Source of the DNA: Pseudoluteimonas sp044226035
Lineage (GTDB): Bacteria; Pseudomonadota; Gammaproteobacteria; Xanthomonadales; Xanthomonadaceae
Length of the DNA: 64,000 nucleotides
NCBI GenBank assembly: GCA_044226035.1
Contig: JBGAHT010000002.1
Span: forward strand, 11,048 to 75,047
Direction: 5' to 3'
The notes beneath the pieces are model-generated. The model ran no database searches. It was not told the origin of the DNA and saw nothing but the letters and a program-made list of their open reading frames with translations. Of this stretch, positions 7,194 to 16,340 are shown in pieces (positions within the stretch are counted from its first letter, which is position 1; the number at the start of each line of letters is the position of its first letter). A program made the position numbers and the translations under genes.

Positions 7194-7847
7194 TCAGCGC
7201 CGGCGCAATGCGTAGGCCGCGGTGTCCAGCCGCGACACGCCGGAGACGAAGCCCGGGTGTTCGGGCGGGATCGGCCGGCGCTCGAGCAGGTCGATGTCCC
7301 AGTCGCGGCCGTACAGCGCGCGCACTTCGTTCCCGGGGACCGAGAACGGCGGGCCGTCGCGTTCGGCCTGCGGGTATTCGAGGGTGATGAGCAGACCGCG
7401 GCAGCCGGCGGGCAGCTTCGCGTACAACTCGTTCGCATAGCGCCGGCGCAGTTCGGGAGGCAAGGCGATCAGCGCGGCGCGATCGAACACCGCGTCGCAA
7501 TCCCGCAGCAGGTCCGCATCCAGCCCGAACGCGTCGCCGAGGATCAGTTCGATCCCGCCCGCCTCGTAATGGCGGCCGTAATGCGTGTCGCGGATTTCGG
7601 GCCGCAGGCCGTTCTCGGCGAAGAACTGCGCGACCGCGAGTTCCGACAATTCGACGCCGAGCACGCGATGGCCCTGCGCCGCGAACCAGGGCATGTCCAG
7701 CGATTTCCCCGCCAATGGCACGAACACCTTCGCGTCCGCGGGCACGCCGAGCGAGGGCCAGTGCTTGAGCAGCAACGGCGTCGGCGCGGCCTGGTGGAAG
7801 CCGATCTGGTTGTCCTGCCAGCGTTGGTGCCAGAAGTCGGGGTTCAT
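7194..7847 (-). CDS. tpm: Thiopurine S-methyltransferase
   Basis: 217-residue class I SAM methyltransferase of the bacterial TPMT family, which also methylates selenium and tellurium compounds in some species. Opening residues NPDFWHQRWQ and IGFHQ are family-typical; the SAM-binding motif I region is VFVPLAGKSLDMPWFA and the acidic Asp/Glu strand end is VLGVELSELA. The usual family length is about 218. It is followed at 8 bp by DUF72. A GGGAGAGG ribosome site precedes it, next to a family A palindromic repeat that separates it from parC. Confidence 0.92.
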   Translation of the reverse strand: MNPDFWHQRWQDNQIGFHQAAPTPLLLKHWPSLGVPADAKVFVPLAGKSLDMPWFAAQGHRVLGVELSELAVAQFFAENGLRPEIRDTHYGRHYEAGGIELILGDAFGLDADLLRDCDAVFDRAALIALPPELRRRYANELYAKLPAGCRGLLITLEYPQAERDGPPFSVPGNEVRALYGRDWDIDLLERRPIPPEHPGFVSGVSRLDTAAYALRRR

Positions 7848-7866
7848 CGAGACCTCTCCCTTTCAT

Positions 7867-7972
7867 CTCCCTCCCTTTCGCCGCAGGCGAAGGGGAGGGT
7901 TGGGGAGGGGTTGCTGCCGATCCGCATAAACCCCCTCCCTGCCTCCCCCTTCGCTTCGCGAAAGGGGAGGAG
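7867..7972. repeat. Family A palindromic intergenic repeat, copy 1
   Basis: Two hairpin arms in inverted orientation. The left arm runs CTCCCTCCC...GGGGAGGGTTGGGGAGGGG, the right arm CCCCCTCCCTGCCTCCCCC...AGGGGAGGAG, with a 20-bp core between. It fills the tpm-parC gap and ends 4 bp from the parC stop codon. Other copies: 13961, 35249, 40873 and 61745. Confidence 0.85.
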
Positions 7973-7976
7973 AAAA

Positions 7977-10220
7977 TCATTCGACCGCCAGCCCATCCAC
8001 CTTCTGCCAACCCCGCGGCAGCAGGCCGCCGCGCGATCCGCGCGCGCCGAGGTAATCGTCGAGCTCCTTGAACGACAGCGTCATCGTGCGGCTGCCGGAC
8101 TTCACCTGCAGCTTGCCGCCCGGCGGCACCACCGCGACCGCGACTACGTGCTCGGTGCCGCGCTTGGCCTTCGGGATCTCGATGATCTTGTTGCCCTTGC
8201 CCTTGTCGAGTTCGGGCAGGTCGGACAGCGCGAACGCGAGCACGTGGCCGGCGCTCGTCACCGCGACGATGCGGTCGGCGGCGATGGCGTCGACCGCCGC
8301 CGGTTGCAGCGTGCGCGCGCCTTCGCCCAGCGAGAGCAGCGCCTTGCCGGCCTTGTTGCGGCCGGTGAGGTTCTCGAAGCGGGTGACGAAGCCGTAACCG
8401 TGCGAGGAGGCGATGACGAACCGCGCATCGTTGTCGCCGGTGGCCAGCGCCTGGAACGTCGCGCCCGCCGGCGGCGAGAAACGCCCGGTCAGCGGTTCGC
8501 CGTTGCCGCGCGCGCCGGGCAGGGTGTGCGCGGTCGTGGAGTAGCTGCGCCCGGTGGAATCGAGGAAGGCCACCTGTTGCGTGCTGCGGCCCTTCGCCGC
8601 CGCGAGCAGCGCGTCGCCCTCGCGGTAGCCCAGCGACGCGGCGTCGATGTCGTGGCCCTTGGCCGCGCGTACCCAGCCTTTCTCGCTCAGCACCACCGTC
8701 ACCGGTTCGCTGGCGACGAGCTCGGTTTCGGCCAAGGCCTGCGCGGCCTCGCGCGCGACCAGCGGCGAACGCCGCGCGTCACCGAATTTCTTCGCATCGG
8801 CCAGCAGTTCGTCCTTCACCAGCTTCTTCAGCCTGCCCTTGCTGTCGAGCGTGGCGATCAGGCGGTCGCGTTCGGAATCGAGTTCGTCCTGTTCGCCGCG
8901 GATCTTCATTTCCTCCAGCCGCGCGAGCTGCTTCAGCTTGGTTTCGAGGATGTAGTCGGCCTGTTCCCCGCTGAGGTCGAAGCGCGCGATCAGCGCCGGC
9001 TTCGGCTCGTCCTCGCTGCGGATGATGCGGATCACCTCGTCGAGGTTGAGGAACGCGATCAACAAACCTTCCAGCAGGTGCAGGCGGCGCTCGACCTTGT
9101 CGAGGCGATGCTTCAGGCGGCGCGTGACCGTGTCGGTGCGGAACGCCAGCCATTCGGACAGGAACAGGCGGAGGTTCTTCACCTGCGGGCGGCCGTCGAG
9201 GCCGATCACGTTGAAGTTGGCGCGATAGCTCTTCTCGAGATCGGTGGTCGCGAACAGGTGGCCCATCAGCTGTTCGGCATCGACCCGGTTGCTGCGCGGC
9301 ACCAGCACGATGCGGGTCGGGTTGGCGTGGTCGGATTCGTCGCGGATGTCCTCCAGCCACGGCAGCTTCTTCGCCCGCATCTGGGTGGCGATCTGCTCGA
9401 TCACCTTGCTCGGCGAGACCTGGTACGGAAGCTGGGTCACCACGATGTTCGCGTGTTCCTTCACGAACACGCCGCGCGCGCGGATGTTGCCGGTGCCGGT
9501 TTCGTACATCGCCAGCAGGTCGGCGGCGGGGGTGATGATCTCGGCCGCGGTCGGGTAATCGGGCCCGCGCACGAATTCGCACAGCTCGCGCACGGTCGCG
9601 TTCGGGTTGTCGAGCAGGTGCACGCAGGCCTCGACGACTTCGCGCAGGTTGTGCGGCGGCACGTCGGTGGCCATGCCGACCGCGATGCCGGTGGTGCCGT
9701 TGAGCAGCAGGTGCGGCAACCGCGCCGGCAGCCAGGTCGGTTCCTCCAGCGTGCCGTCGAAATTCGGCGTCCAGTCGACCGTGCCCTGGCCGAGTTCGGC
9801 GAGCAGCACCTCGGCGATGGGCGTGAGCTTGGATTCGGTGTAGCGCATCGCCGCGAACGACTTCGGGTCGTCGCTGGAACCGAAGTTACCCTGGCCGTCG
9901 ATCAGCGGGTAGCGGTACGAGAACGGCTGCGCCATCAGCACCAGTGCCTCGTAGCAGGCGCTGTCGCCGTGCGGGTGGTACTTGCCGATCACGTCGCCGA
10001 CGGTGCGCGCGGATTTCTTCGGCTTGGCCGAGGCGGCCAGGCCCAGTTCGCTCATCGCGTAGACGATGCGCCGCTGCACCGGCTTCAACCCGTCGCCGAT
10101 GAAGGGCAGGGCGCGGTCCAGCACCACGTACATCGAATAGTCGAGGTAGGCGCGCTCGGCGTACTCGCGCAGCGGGATCTGTTCGTAGCCGTGGAAGGCG
10201 GTGCGGATGTCGTCGTTCAT
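7977..10220 (-). CDS. parC: DNA topoisomerase IV subunit A
   Basis: 747-residue type IIA topoisomerase breakage-reunion subunit, which decatenates daughter chromosomes with ParE. The catalytic tyrosine is Tyr127 in FAAMRYTES. The quinolone-determining region HPHGDSACYEA has Ser87 and Glu91 (E. coli Ser80/Glu84), the susceptible-type residues. The long coiled coil (about 370-480) and C-terminal beta-pinwheel blades follow; the canonical GyrA box is absent, as expected for ParC. The length matches the family. A TAAAAT hexamer lies just before the ATG at 10227-10232 but is too close to be a confident -10. Confidence 0.96.
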   Translation of the reverse strand: MNDDIRTAFHGYEQIPLREYAERAYLDYSMYVVLDRALPFIGDGLKPVQRRIVYAMSELGLAASAKPKKSARTVGDVIGKYHPHGDSACYEALVLMAQPFSYRYPLIDGQGNFGSSDDPKSFAAMRYTESKLTPIAEVLLAELGQGTVDWTPNFDGTLEEPTWLPARLPHLLLNGTTGIAVGMATDVPPHNLREVVEACVHLLDNPNATVRELCEFVRGPDYPTAAEIITPAADLLAMYETGTGNIRARGVFVKEHANIVVTQLPYQVSPSKVIEQIATQMRAKKLPWLEDIRDESDHANPTRIVLVPRSNRVDAEQLMGHLFATTDLEKSYRANFNVIGLDGRPQVKNLRLFLSEWLAFRTDTVTRRLKHRLDKVERRLHLLEGLLIAFLNLDEVIRIIRSEDEPKPALIARFDLSGEQADYILETKLKQLARLEEMKIRGEQDELDSERDRLIATLDSKGRLKKLVKDELLADAKKFGDARRSPLVAREAAQALAETELVASEPVTVVLSEKGWVRAAKGHDIDAASLGYREGDALLAAAKGRSTQQVAFLDSTGRSYSTTAHTLPGARGNGEPLTGRFSPPAGATFQALATGDNDARFVIASSHGYGFVTRFENLTGRNKAGKALLSLGEGARTLQPAAVDAIAADRIVAVTSAGHVLAFALSDLPELDKGKGNKIIEIPKAKRGTEHVVAVAVVPPGGKLQVKSGSRTMTLSFKELDDYLGARGSRGGLLPRGWQKVDGLAVE

Positions 10221-10235
10221 GGGGGGATTTTACGC

Positions 10236-10367
10236 GCCGATCGCCCCTCTCCCGCGCAACTCGCGCCATCCATGGCGCCCGCCCCTCGGGCCGGCTTCGC
10301 TGTTCGCGGGCGCTCCTGCGCCCGCAGTCGGGCACCCTCTCCCGCAAAAGGGGAGAAGGGGAATGCG
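10236..10367. repeat. Degenerate palindromic repeat (family B-like)
   Basis: Begins CCCCTCTCCCGC and ends CCCTCTCCCGCAAAAGGGGAGAAGGGG, with an unrelated core containing GGGCGCTCCTGCGCCC. It lies between the parC start and the rnk stop, 3 bp from the latter. The outer hairpins match family B elements at 16341, 38880 and 47019, but the arms are eroded. Confidence 0.55.
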
Positions 10368-10369
10368 CA

Positions 10370-10801
10370 TCAGCGGTGCAACTCGCCCGCCGCCTCCGGC
10401 TGGTAGCGGATCGCCAGCACTTCCAGGCGCGCCGTGCGCCCGCCGGGCATCGGCCAGTCGATGCTGTCGCCCGTGCGCAGGCCGAGCAGGGCGCTGCCCA
10501 CCGGCGCCAGGATCGAAACCTTGTGCGCGCTGCCGTCGGCGTCGCGCGGATAGACCAGCGCCAGTTCGCGTTCGTGGCTGCCGAGTTCGGCATCGTCCAC
10601 GCGCACGCGCGCGACCGAGTTCATGGTGATCACGTCGCCCGGCATCGCCGCCGGTTCGGCCACCTCGGCGCGCTCGAGTTCGCCGCGCAGCGCCCCGGTA
10701 TCGAGGCCGCGGAATTGCGGCTGCTCGAGCAGTTCCTCGATGCGTTCGACATCCAGCCGAGACAGCAACAGCGATGGACGTCGGGTGGTGGTCGCGTGCA
10801 T
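10370..10801 (-). CDS. rnk: Nucleoside diphosphate kinase regulator, GreA/GreB-fold
   Basis: 143 residues. The C-terminal half has the GreA/GreB C-terminal FKBP-like fold (DVITMNSVARVRVDD, ELALVYPRDAD, ILAPVGSALLGLRTGDSIDWPMPGG), and the N-terminal helical hairpin is short, as in Rnk rather than GreA. Rnk binds RNA polymerase near the secondary channel and affects nucleotide and alginate metabolism in Pseudomonas. It stands as a single gene; the divergent neighbour at 10961 is unrelated. Confidence 0.85.
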   Translation of the reverse strand: MHATTTRRPSLLLSRLDVERIEELLEQPQFRGLDTGALRGELERAEVAEPAAMPGDVITMNSVARVRVDDAELGSHERELALVYPRDADGSAHKVSILAPVGSALLGLRTGDSIDWPMPGGRTARLEVLAIRYQPEAAGELHR

Positions 10802-10960
10802 TTGCGCCTCCTGCGAAAAAACAAACGGGCGGCGCCTGCGCGTCGCCCGCTGGTGGATGGGATGCAGGGCACGTTAGCCCCGAATCCGGGCCGGGGCAAG
10901 CCATGACGCCGCCTTTCGCCGCAGGCGCTATCGTCTGCATGGCGAACGGAGGAGGGTGCG

Positions 10961-11329
10961 ATGGAGAACCACGAGATTGCCGTCGTTTTCCTGCAAATGT
11001 GCGCGCGCGGCGAGGTGCGCGAGGCGTACGAACGCCACGTCGCCGCCGGTTTCGTCCACCACAACGCCTGGTTCCCGGGCGATCGCGAATCGCTGCTGCT
11101 GGCGATGGAGAAGAGCGCGGCCATCGAGCCGAACAAGGCGTTCGAGCCCAGGCAGGTCGTCGATGGCGGCGACCGCGTCGCGGTGCTGTCGCGCCTGGCG
11201 CGGGCGGATGCCGGCGTCGAAATCGCGGTCGTCCACATCCTGCGCTTCGAAGGCGGGCGCATCGCGGAAATGTGGGACGTCGGCCAGGAGGTCCCGGCGG
11301 ATTCGCCGAACGCGCTGGGGATGTTCTAG
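10961..11329 (+). CDS. SnoaL-like / NTF2-fold protein
   Basis: 122 residues with the compact cone-shaped NTF2-like fold of SnoaL-type polyketide cyclase relatives. Typical features are an N-terminal helix, FVHHNAWFPG, and the C-terminal strands VHILRFEGGRIAEMWDVGQEV. Many such proteins are stand-alone with unknown ligands, so no reaction is assigned. The ribosome site GGAGGA precedes the ATG. The gene stands alone between rnk and tRNA-Leu. Confidence 0.8.
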   Translation: MENHEIAVVFLQMCARGEVREAYERHVAAGFVHHNAWFPGDRESLLLAMEKSAAIEPNKAFEPRQVVDGGDRVAVLSRLARADAGVEIAVVHILRFEGGRIAEMWDVGQEVPADSPNALGMF

Positions 11330-11340
11330 GCCCGGAACGA

Positions 11341-11362
11341 AAAACCCCCGCATTCGCGAGGG
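11341..11362 (-). terminator. Rho-independent terminator of tRNA-Leu
   Basis: On the minus strand CCCTCGC-GAAT-GCGGGGG followed by five T residues, about 18 bp after the tRNA 3' end. Confidence 0.85.
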
Positions 11363-11379
11363 TCCGTGTGCTTGACCGT

Positions 11380-11464
<85 letters not shown>

Positions 11465-11478
11465 GATCAAGGCCGCGC

Positions 11479-11507
11479 ATTCTGGGCATGGCGGCCATGC
11501 TTGTCAA
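11479..11507 (-). promoter_or_regulatory. Sigma-70 promoter of tRNA-Leu
   Basis: Minus strand TTGACA (11507-11502), 17-bp spacer, CAGAAT (11484-11479), about 15 bp upstream of the mature tRNA 5' end. The -35 is a perfect consensus. Confidence 0.85.
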
Positions 11508-11530
11508 CGCGCAGCCTGTACCATGGCCGC

Positions 11531-13954
11531 ATGAACAAGCCACCCGGCAAGCGCGGCCCCGGTCGCGGCAAGTCCAGCCCGAAATCGAGGCCGTCCGGCA
11601 AGCCGGAGCAGGGAGGCAGGAAGGCGAAGCCGGCCCCGGCCCGGCCGCCATGGATGCCCGAGCCGCCGCCGTCGCCCGCGCGCACGCGCCAGCCGGCGCC
11701 GCCGAGGCATGCGCCGCGCGCCGATCCGCAAGCCGAACGCGAGGCGCAGCGCTACGCGCAGCCCATCGCCAGCCGCGAGATGATCCTGCAGGTGCTCGCC
11801 GCCAGCGACGGGCCGATGGAGGCCGATGCGCTGGCGCGGAAGCTGGCGCTGACCGCGCCGGAACGCTTCGACGCGCTGGAAAAGCGCCTCGCCGCGATGC
11901 TGCGCGACGGCCAGCTGCTGCAGAACCGCCGCGGCGGCTACGTCCCGGCCGAACGCGCGGACTTGGTCGCCGGCACGGTAATCGCCAACGAGAACGGCTT
12001 CGGCTTCCTGCGCCCGGACAGTGGCAGCGGCGACGACCTGTTCCTGCCGCCGTTCGAAATGCGCAAGGCGATGCACGGCGACCGCGTGCTGGCCAGCGTC
12101 ACCGGCGTGGACCGGCGCGGCCGCCGCGAAGGCACGATCGTGGAAGTGCTCGAACGCCGCTTGAGCCGGCTGATCGGGCGCTACACCGAGGAAGCGGGCA
12201 TCGGCTACGTGGTGCCCGACGACAAGCGCGTGCAGCGCAACGTGATGGTCCCCGCCGACGGCCGCAACGGCGCGCGCAACGGGCAGCTGGTGGTCGCCGA
12301 GATCACCACGCCGCAGGACGCGCACCGGCCGCCGATCGGCCGCGTGCTCGCGGTGCTGGGCGACAAGCTCACCGCCTCGCAGGCGGTGGAGGCGGCGATC
12401 CACGGCCACGACATCCCGCACGAGTTTTCGCCGGAAGCGCTGGCACAGGCCACCGCGGTTCCACTGGAGGTGCGGCCGACCGACATCGCCCGCCGCGTCG
12501 ATTTGCGCAACACCCCGCTGGTCACCATCGACGGCGAGGACGCCAAGGATTTCGACGACGCGGTCTGGTGCGAGCCGAACAAGGACGGCTTCCGCCTGAT
12601 CGTCGCCATCGCCGACGTCTCGCATTACGTGCGCCCGGGCACGCCGCTGGACGACGAGGCGCAGCTGCGCGCGACCTCGGTGTATTTCCCCGGCTTCGTG
12701 GTGCCGATGCTGCCGGAGACGCTGAGCAACGGCATCTGCTCGCTGAACCCGAAGGTCGACCGCCTGTGCTTTTGCTGCGACATGCAGGTAGGGCGCGACG
12801 GCATCGTCGCTTCCGCCGGGTTCTACGAAGCGGTGATGCACTCGCACGCGCGCCTGACCTATACCGACGTATGGAACGCGGTGGGCGATGGCATCCCCGA
12901 GGACGACCATGCCGCCGCGCTGGCCAAGATCGGGCCTTTGCTGCCGCAGGTGCAGCGCCTGCACCAGCTGTACAAGCTGCTGGACAAGGCGCGAGCGAAG
13001 CGCGGCGCGATCGAGTTCGAGAGCGGCGAGGTGCGCTTCGTCCTCGATGCGAAGGGCGTCGTGACCCAGGCCGGCATGCTCCAGCGCAACGACGCGCACA
13101 AGCTGATCGAGGAATGCATGATCGCGGCCAACGTGCAGGCCGCGTTGTTCCTGCTCGAATCCCGGATCCCGGCGCCGTACCGCGACCACGACAAGCCGCC
13201 GGAGTCCAAGTACGCGGACCTGGAGGAATTCCTCAAGGAATTCCACCTGCGCCTGCCGCCGTGGGCGAAGGTCAAGCCGAAGGACTTCCGCAACCTGCTG
13301 GAGAAGATCCGCGAGCGGCCCGACGCCGCGCTGCTGGAATCGGTGATCCTGCGCAGCCAGTCGCTGGCGGTGTATGCGCCGGACAACATCGGCCACTTCG
13401 GCCTGGCGCTGGAGGCGTACGCGCACTTCACCTCGCCGATCCGCCGCTATCCGGACCTGCTGGTCCACCGCGCGATCAAGCACGCACTGGCCGGCGGCCG
13501 GCCGGATACCTACGAATACTCGCCGCATGCGATGGCCAGCCTGTCGCTGCAGTGCTCGGAGCGTTCGCGCCGCGCCGACGAGGCCCAGCGCGAAGTCGAC
13601 GAGCGCTACCGCGCGGCGTGGATGGAAAGCCATGTCGGCAAGGAATTCGACGGCACCATCAGCGGCGTGACCAGCTTCGGCCTGTTCGTCGAACTGGACG
13701 AATCCAAGGTCAACGGGCTGGTCCACGTGACCCAGTTGCCGCGCGACTTCTACCACTTCGATGCGGTGCGCAAGACCCTCACCGGCGAACGCCGCGGCCA
13801 CGAGTACCGCCTCGGCGACCGGGTGCGCATCGTGGTGCTCAAGGCCAGCGTGGAAGACCGCAAGATCGACTTCCGCCTGGTCGAGGACGATGGTCCGGTG
13901 AAGCCGCTGCCGGAGCGGGGCAAGCCTGCGAAACGGGTGAAGCAAAAGTATTGA
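11531..13954 (+). CDS. rnr: Ribonuclease R
   Basis: 807-residue 3'-5' exoribonuclease of the RNB family, degrading structured RNA. Order: a basic Pro/Lys/Arg-rich N-terminal tail (1-70), an HTH-like helical domain, two cold-shock domains, the RNB catalytic domain with the Asp cluster in DGEDAKDFDDAV, and a C-terminal S1 domain (SGVTSFGLFVELDE). The very basic N-terminal tail is longer than in E. coli. The ATG at 11531 is preferred over an in-frame TTG at 11501, which would lie in the tRNA-Leu promoter. It is followed by repeat A2 and rlmB, an order (rnr-rlmB) common in gammaproteobacteria. Confidence 0.95.
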   Translation: MNKPPGKRGPGRGKSSPKSRPSGKPEQGGRKAKPAPARPPWMPEPPPSPARTRQPAPPRHAPRADPQAEREAQRYAQPIASREMILQVLAASDGPMEADALARKLALTAPERFDALEKRLAAMLRDGQLLQNRRGGYVPAERADLVAGTVIANENGFGFLRPDSGSGDDLFLPPFEMRKAMHGDRVLASVTGVDRRGRREGTIVEVLERRLSRLIGRYTEEAGIGYVVPDDKRVQRNVMVPADGRNGARNGQLVVAEITTPQDAHRPPIGRVLAVLGDKLTASQAVEAAIHGHDIPHEFSPEALAQATAVPLEVRPTDIARRVDLRNTPLVTIDGEDAKDFDDAVWCEPNKDGFRLIVAIADVSHYVRPGTPLDDEAQLRATSVYFPGFVVPMLPETLSNGICSLNPKVDRLCFCCDMQVGRDGIVASAGFYEAVMHSHARLTYTDVWNAVGDGIPEDDHAAALAKIGPLLPQVQRLHQLYKLLDKARAKRGAIEFESGEVRFVLDAKGVVTQAGMLQRNDAHKLIEECMIAANVQAALFLLESRIPAPYRDHDKPPESKYADLEEFLKEFHLRLPPWAKVKPKDFRNLLEKIRERPDAALLESVILRSQSLAVYAPDNIGHFGLALEAYAHFTSPIRRYPDLLVHRAIKHALAGGRPDTYEYSPHAMASLSLQCSERSRRADEAQREVDERYRAAWMESHVGKEFDGTISGVTSFGLFVELDESKVNGLVHVTQLPRDFYHFDAVRKTLTGERRGHEYRLGDRVRIVVLKASVEDRKIDFRLVEDDGPVKPLPERGKPAKRVKQKY

Positions 13955-13960
13955 GCTTTG

Positions 13961-14078
13961 CTCCCTCCCTTTCGCCAAAGGCGAAGGGGAGGGTTGGGGA
14001 GGGGTGCCCTGTGCACATGTGATGCGAAGTGCACCCCCTCCCGGCCTCCCCCTGCGCTTCGCGCAAGGGGAGGAGGAA
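13961..14078. repeat. Family A palindromic intergenic repeat, copy 2
   Basis: Left arm CTCCCTCCCTTTCGCC...GGGGAGGGTTGGGGAGGGG, right arm CCCCCTCCCGGCCTCCCCC...AGGGGAGGAGG, core with GTGCA repeated in inverted orientation. It lies between rnr and rlmB, 6 bp after the rnr stop. Confidence 0.85.
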
Positions 14079-14093
14079 AGGCACAATGCCCGC

Positions 14094-14849
14094 ATGACCA
14101 ACAAATCCGCCCAATGGATCGTCGGCCTGAACGCGGTCGCCTCGGCGCTGGAGCACGACGCCGAGCACGTGCGCGAGGTGCTGCTGGAAGCCGGCGGCAA
14201 GAACCCGCGCATCGTCGAACTCGAGGGCAATGCGCGGCGCCTGGGCATCGAGGTGCGCCGGGTCGCGCAGCAGGCGCTGGACGGCGTCGCCGGCGGGTTG
14301 CGCCACCAGGGCGCGGCCGCGCGCTACGCCGCCGCGAAAACCTGGGACGAGCATGAACTGCCGGCGCTGGTCGAAGCCGCCGAAGGCAAGGCGTTGGTGC
14401 TGGTGCTGGACGGCGTGCAGGACCCGCACAACCTCGGCGCCTGCCTGCGCAGCGCGGCCGCCGCGGGCGCGACCGCGGTGCTGTTCCCCAAGGACAAGGC
14501 GGTGCAGGTCAACGCGACCGTGCGCAAGACTTCGGCCGGCGCCGCGGACACGCTACCGGTGTTCAGCGTGACCAATCTTTCGCGCACGTTGCGCGAACTG
14601 CAGAAACTCGGCGTGTGGATCTACGGGCTCGCCGGCGAAGCGGAGGCGTCGCTGTACGCGCTCGACCTGCGCGGCAACGTCGCGCTGGTGCTGGGCAGCG
14701 AGGGCGAGGGCCTGCGCCGGCTCACCCGCGAGAACTGCGACCAGCTGGTGAATATCCCGATGCCGGGCGAGTTCGAAAGCCTCAACGTCTCGGTCGCCAC
14801 CGGCATCGCCCTGTTCGAGGCGGTGCGGCAACGGGCGGGGATCGCCTGA
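14094..14849 (+). CDS. rlmB: 23S rRNA (guanosine-2251-2'-O)-methyltransferase
   Basis: 251-residue SPOUT (TrmH-family) methyltransferase that modifies G2251 in the P-loop of 23S rRNA. The N-terminal substrate-binding domain (IVGLNAVASALEHD...) is followed by the knotted domain with motif 1 DGVQDPHNLGACLRSA, motif 2 LVLGSEGEGLRRLTRENCD and motif 3 IPMPGEFESLNVSVATGIALFE. The ATG at 14094 fits the family start; upstream in-frame sequence is repeat. Its stop overlaps the next start (TGATG), indicating coupled translation with the P1-family peptidase. Confidence 0.95.
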   Translation: MTNKSAQWIVGLNAVASALEHDAEHVREVLLEAGGKNPRIVELEGNARRLGIEVRRVAQQALDGVAGGLRHQGAAARYAAAKTWDEHELPALVEAAEGKALVLVLDGVQDPHNLGACLRSAAAAGATAVLFPKDKAVQVNATVRKTSAGAADTLPVFSVTNLSRTLRELQKLGVWIYGLAGEAEASLYALDLRGNVALVLGSEGEGLRRLTRENCDQLVNIPMPGEFESLNVSVATGIALFEAVRQRAGIA

Positions 14850-16048
14850 TGCGCGCGGCGCTCGTCGTCGCGGCGATGGCGTTGCTGCTGGCGTTGCAGC
14901 CGGCGCATGCGCAGGAGCCGCGCGTGCATGCGCGCGACCTCGGCATCGCGCCCGGGATTTTCGCCACCGGCCCGAACAACGCGATCACCGATGTCGAAGG
15001 CGTGCGCGTCGGCCAGGTCACCCTGCGCGAAGGCGACCGCGTCCGCACCGGCGTGACCGCGATCCTGCCGCATCCGGGCAACGCCTATCTTTCGCGCGTG
15101 CCGGCGGCGGTGTTCGTCGGCAACGGATTCGGCAAGTTCGTCGGCAGCACCCAGGTCGCCGAACTCGGCGAGCTGGAAACCCCGATCCTGCTGACCTGCA
15201 CGCTGTGCGTGTGGAAGGCCGCCGATGCGATGGTGGACTGGATGCTGCGCCAGCCCGGCATGCGGCAGGTCGAGTCGATCAATCCGCTGGTCGGCGAAAC
15301 CAACGACGGCGGCCTCAACGACATCCGCAGCCGCCCGGTCAGCGCCGAGGCGGTGCGGCGCGCCCTGGAAAGCGCGGCGGGCGGCCCGGTGCAGGAAGGC
15401 AGCGTGGGCGCGGGCACCGGCACCGTGGCGTTCGGCTGGAAGGGCGGCATCGGCACGTCGTCGCGCAAGTTGCCGGCGTCGCTGGGCGGCTGGACCGTCG
15501 GCGTGCTGGTGCAGAGCAACTACGGCGGCGTGCTGCAGATGGGCGGCGCGCCGGTCGGCATCGAGCTGGGCCAGTACGCGTTCAAGGACGCGGTCGCGGC
15601 GGCCGATGCGCCGGTGGGCGCCGCGCGCGCAGGCTGGGGGCGCGGTCCCGCCGACGATCGCGGCGATGGTTCGGTGATCGTGGTGATCGCCACCGACGCG
15701 CCGCTGTCCGACCGCAACCTGCGCCGGCTGGCGTCGCGCGCGATGATGGGCCTCGGCCGCACCGGCAGTTCCGCGTCCAACGGCAGCGGCGATTACGCGA
15801 TCGCGTTCTCGACCTCGCCGCAGGTGCGGCGCGCGTTCGATGCCGAGCGCCTGCAGACGGTCGAACTGGCCAACCCGCAGGCCAGCGCGGTGTTCCAGGC
15901 CGGCGTGGACGCGGTGGAGGAAGCGGTCTACAACTCGCTGCTGATGGCGACCACCGAATCCGGCAATGGCATCACCGTGCAGGCGATCCCGCTGGACAAG
16001 CTGCGGGTCGTGCTGCGCGAACACGGCATCGCGCCGCCCGCGAAATGA
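14849..16048 (+). CDS. P1-family (DmpA-like) aminopeptidase, exported
   Basis: 399 residues with a signal peptide ending near AHAQ (residue 23). It belongs to the self-processing Ntn-type P1 peptidases (DmpA/BapA), which cleave N-terminal amino acids or beta-peptides. The autocleavage Gly-Ser lies in DRGDGSVIVVIATDAP, making Ser275 the new N-terminal nucleophile. Family motifs GETNDGGLNDIR and SVGAGTGTVAFGWKGGIGTSSR are intact. Most characterised members are cytoplasmic, so the signal peptide suggests a periplasmic role here. Translation is coupled to rlmB, though a functional link is not obvious. Confidence 0.9.
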   Translation: MRAALVVAAMALLLALQPAHAQEPRVHARDLGIAPGIFATGPNNAITDVEGVRVGQVTLREGDRVRTGVTAILPHPGNAYLSRVPAAVFVGNGFGKFVGSTQVAELGELETPILLTCTLCVWKAADAMVDWMLRQPGMRQVESINPLVGETNDGGLNDIRSRPVSAEAVRRALESAAGGPVQEGSVGAGTGTVAFGWKGGIGTSSRKLPASLGGWTVGVLVQSNYGGVLQMGGAPVGIELGQYAFKDAVAAADAPVGAARAGWGRGPADDRGDGSVIVVIATDAPLSDRNLRRLASRAMMGLGRTGSSASNGSGDYAIAFSTSPQVRRAFDAERLQTVELANPQASAVFQAGVDAVEEAVYNSLLMATTESGNGITVQAIPLDKLRVVLREHGIAPPAK

Positions 16049-16082
16049 AGGGTTGCGGCATCGACAACGGGGAGGAAGGCGC

Positions 16083-16337
16083 ATGAACCTACAGTGGTAC
16101 GACTGGATCGGCATCCTCGGCACGCTGATGGTGCTCGCGGCGTTCTTCCTGCTGCAGGCGCGGCGCCTGCACGGCAACGGGATCGTGTACCAGTTGCTCA
16201 ACCTGTTCGGCGCCGGCGGCGTGCTGGTGTCGCTGTGGGACCGCTTCAACCCGTCGGTGTTCGTGCTGGAACTGGCGTGGGTGGCGATCAGCGCCTACGG
16301 CATCGTGCGCACGTTCAAGGCGCGGGCTGAGGCGTGA
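16083..16337 (+). CDS. Small inner-membrane protein, CBU_0592-like family
   Basis: 84 residues with three predicted membrane segments: about 7-23 (WIGILGTLMVLAAFFLL), 33-52 (YQLLNLFGAGGVLVSLW) and 58-77 (SVFVLELAWVAISAYGIV). It matches the CBU_0592-type membrane family of unknown function. GGAGGAAGG 5 bp before the ATG is a strong ribosome site. It is 34 bp after the peptidase gene and may be the last gene of that transcript, which ends at repeat B1. Confidence 0.75.
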   Translation: MNLQWYDWIGILGTLMVLAAFFLLQARRLHGNGIVYQLLNLFGAGGVLVSLWDRFNPSVFVLELAWVAISAYGIVRTFKARAEA

Positions 16338-16340
16338 GAT

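Noticed and set aside
7257..10406. 1049-codon open frame opposite parC
   Set aside because: Antisense to parC and tpm with no recognisable domain; high GC removes stop codons from the opposite strand.
11519..11524. TACCAT as an rnr -10
   Set aside because: The spacing to TTGTCA at 11501 is only 12 bp; the same bases serve the opposite-strand tRNA-Leu promoter.
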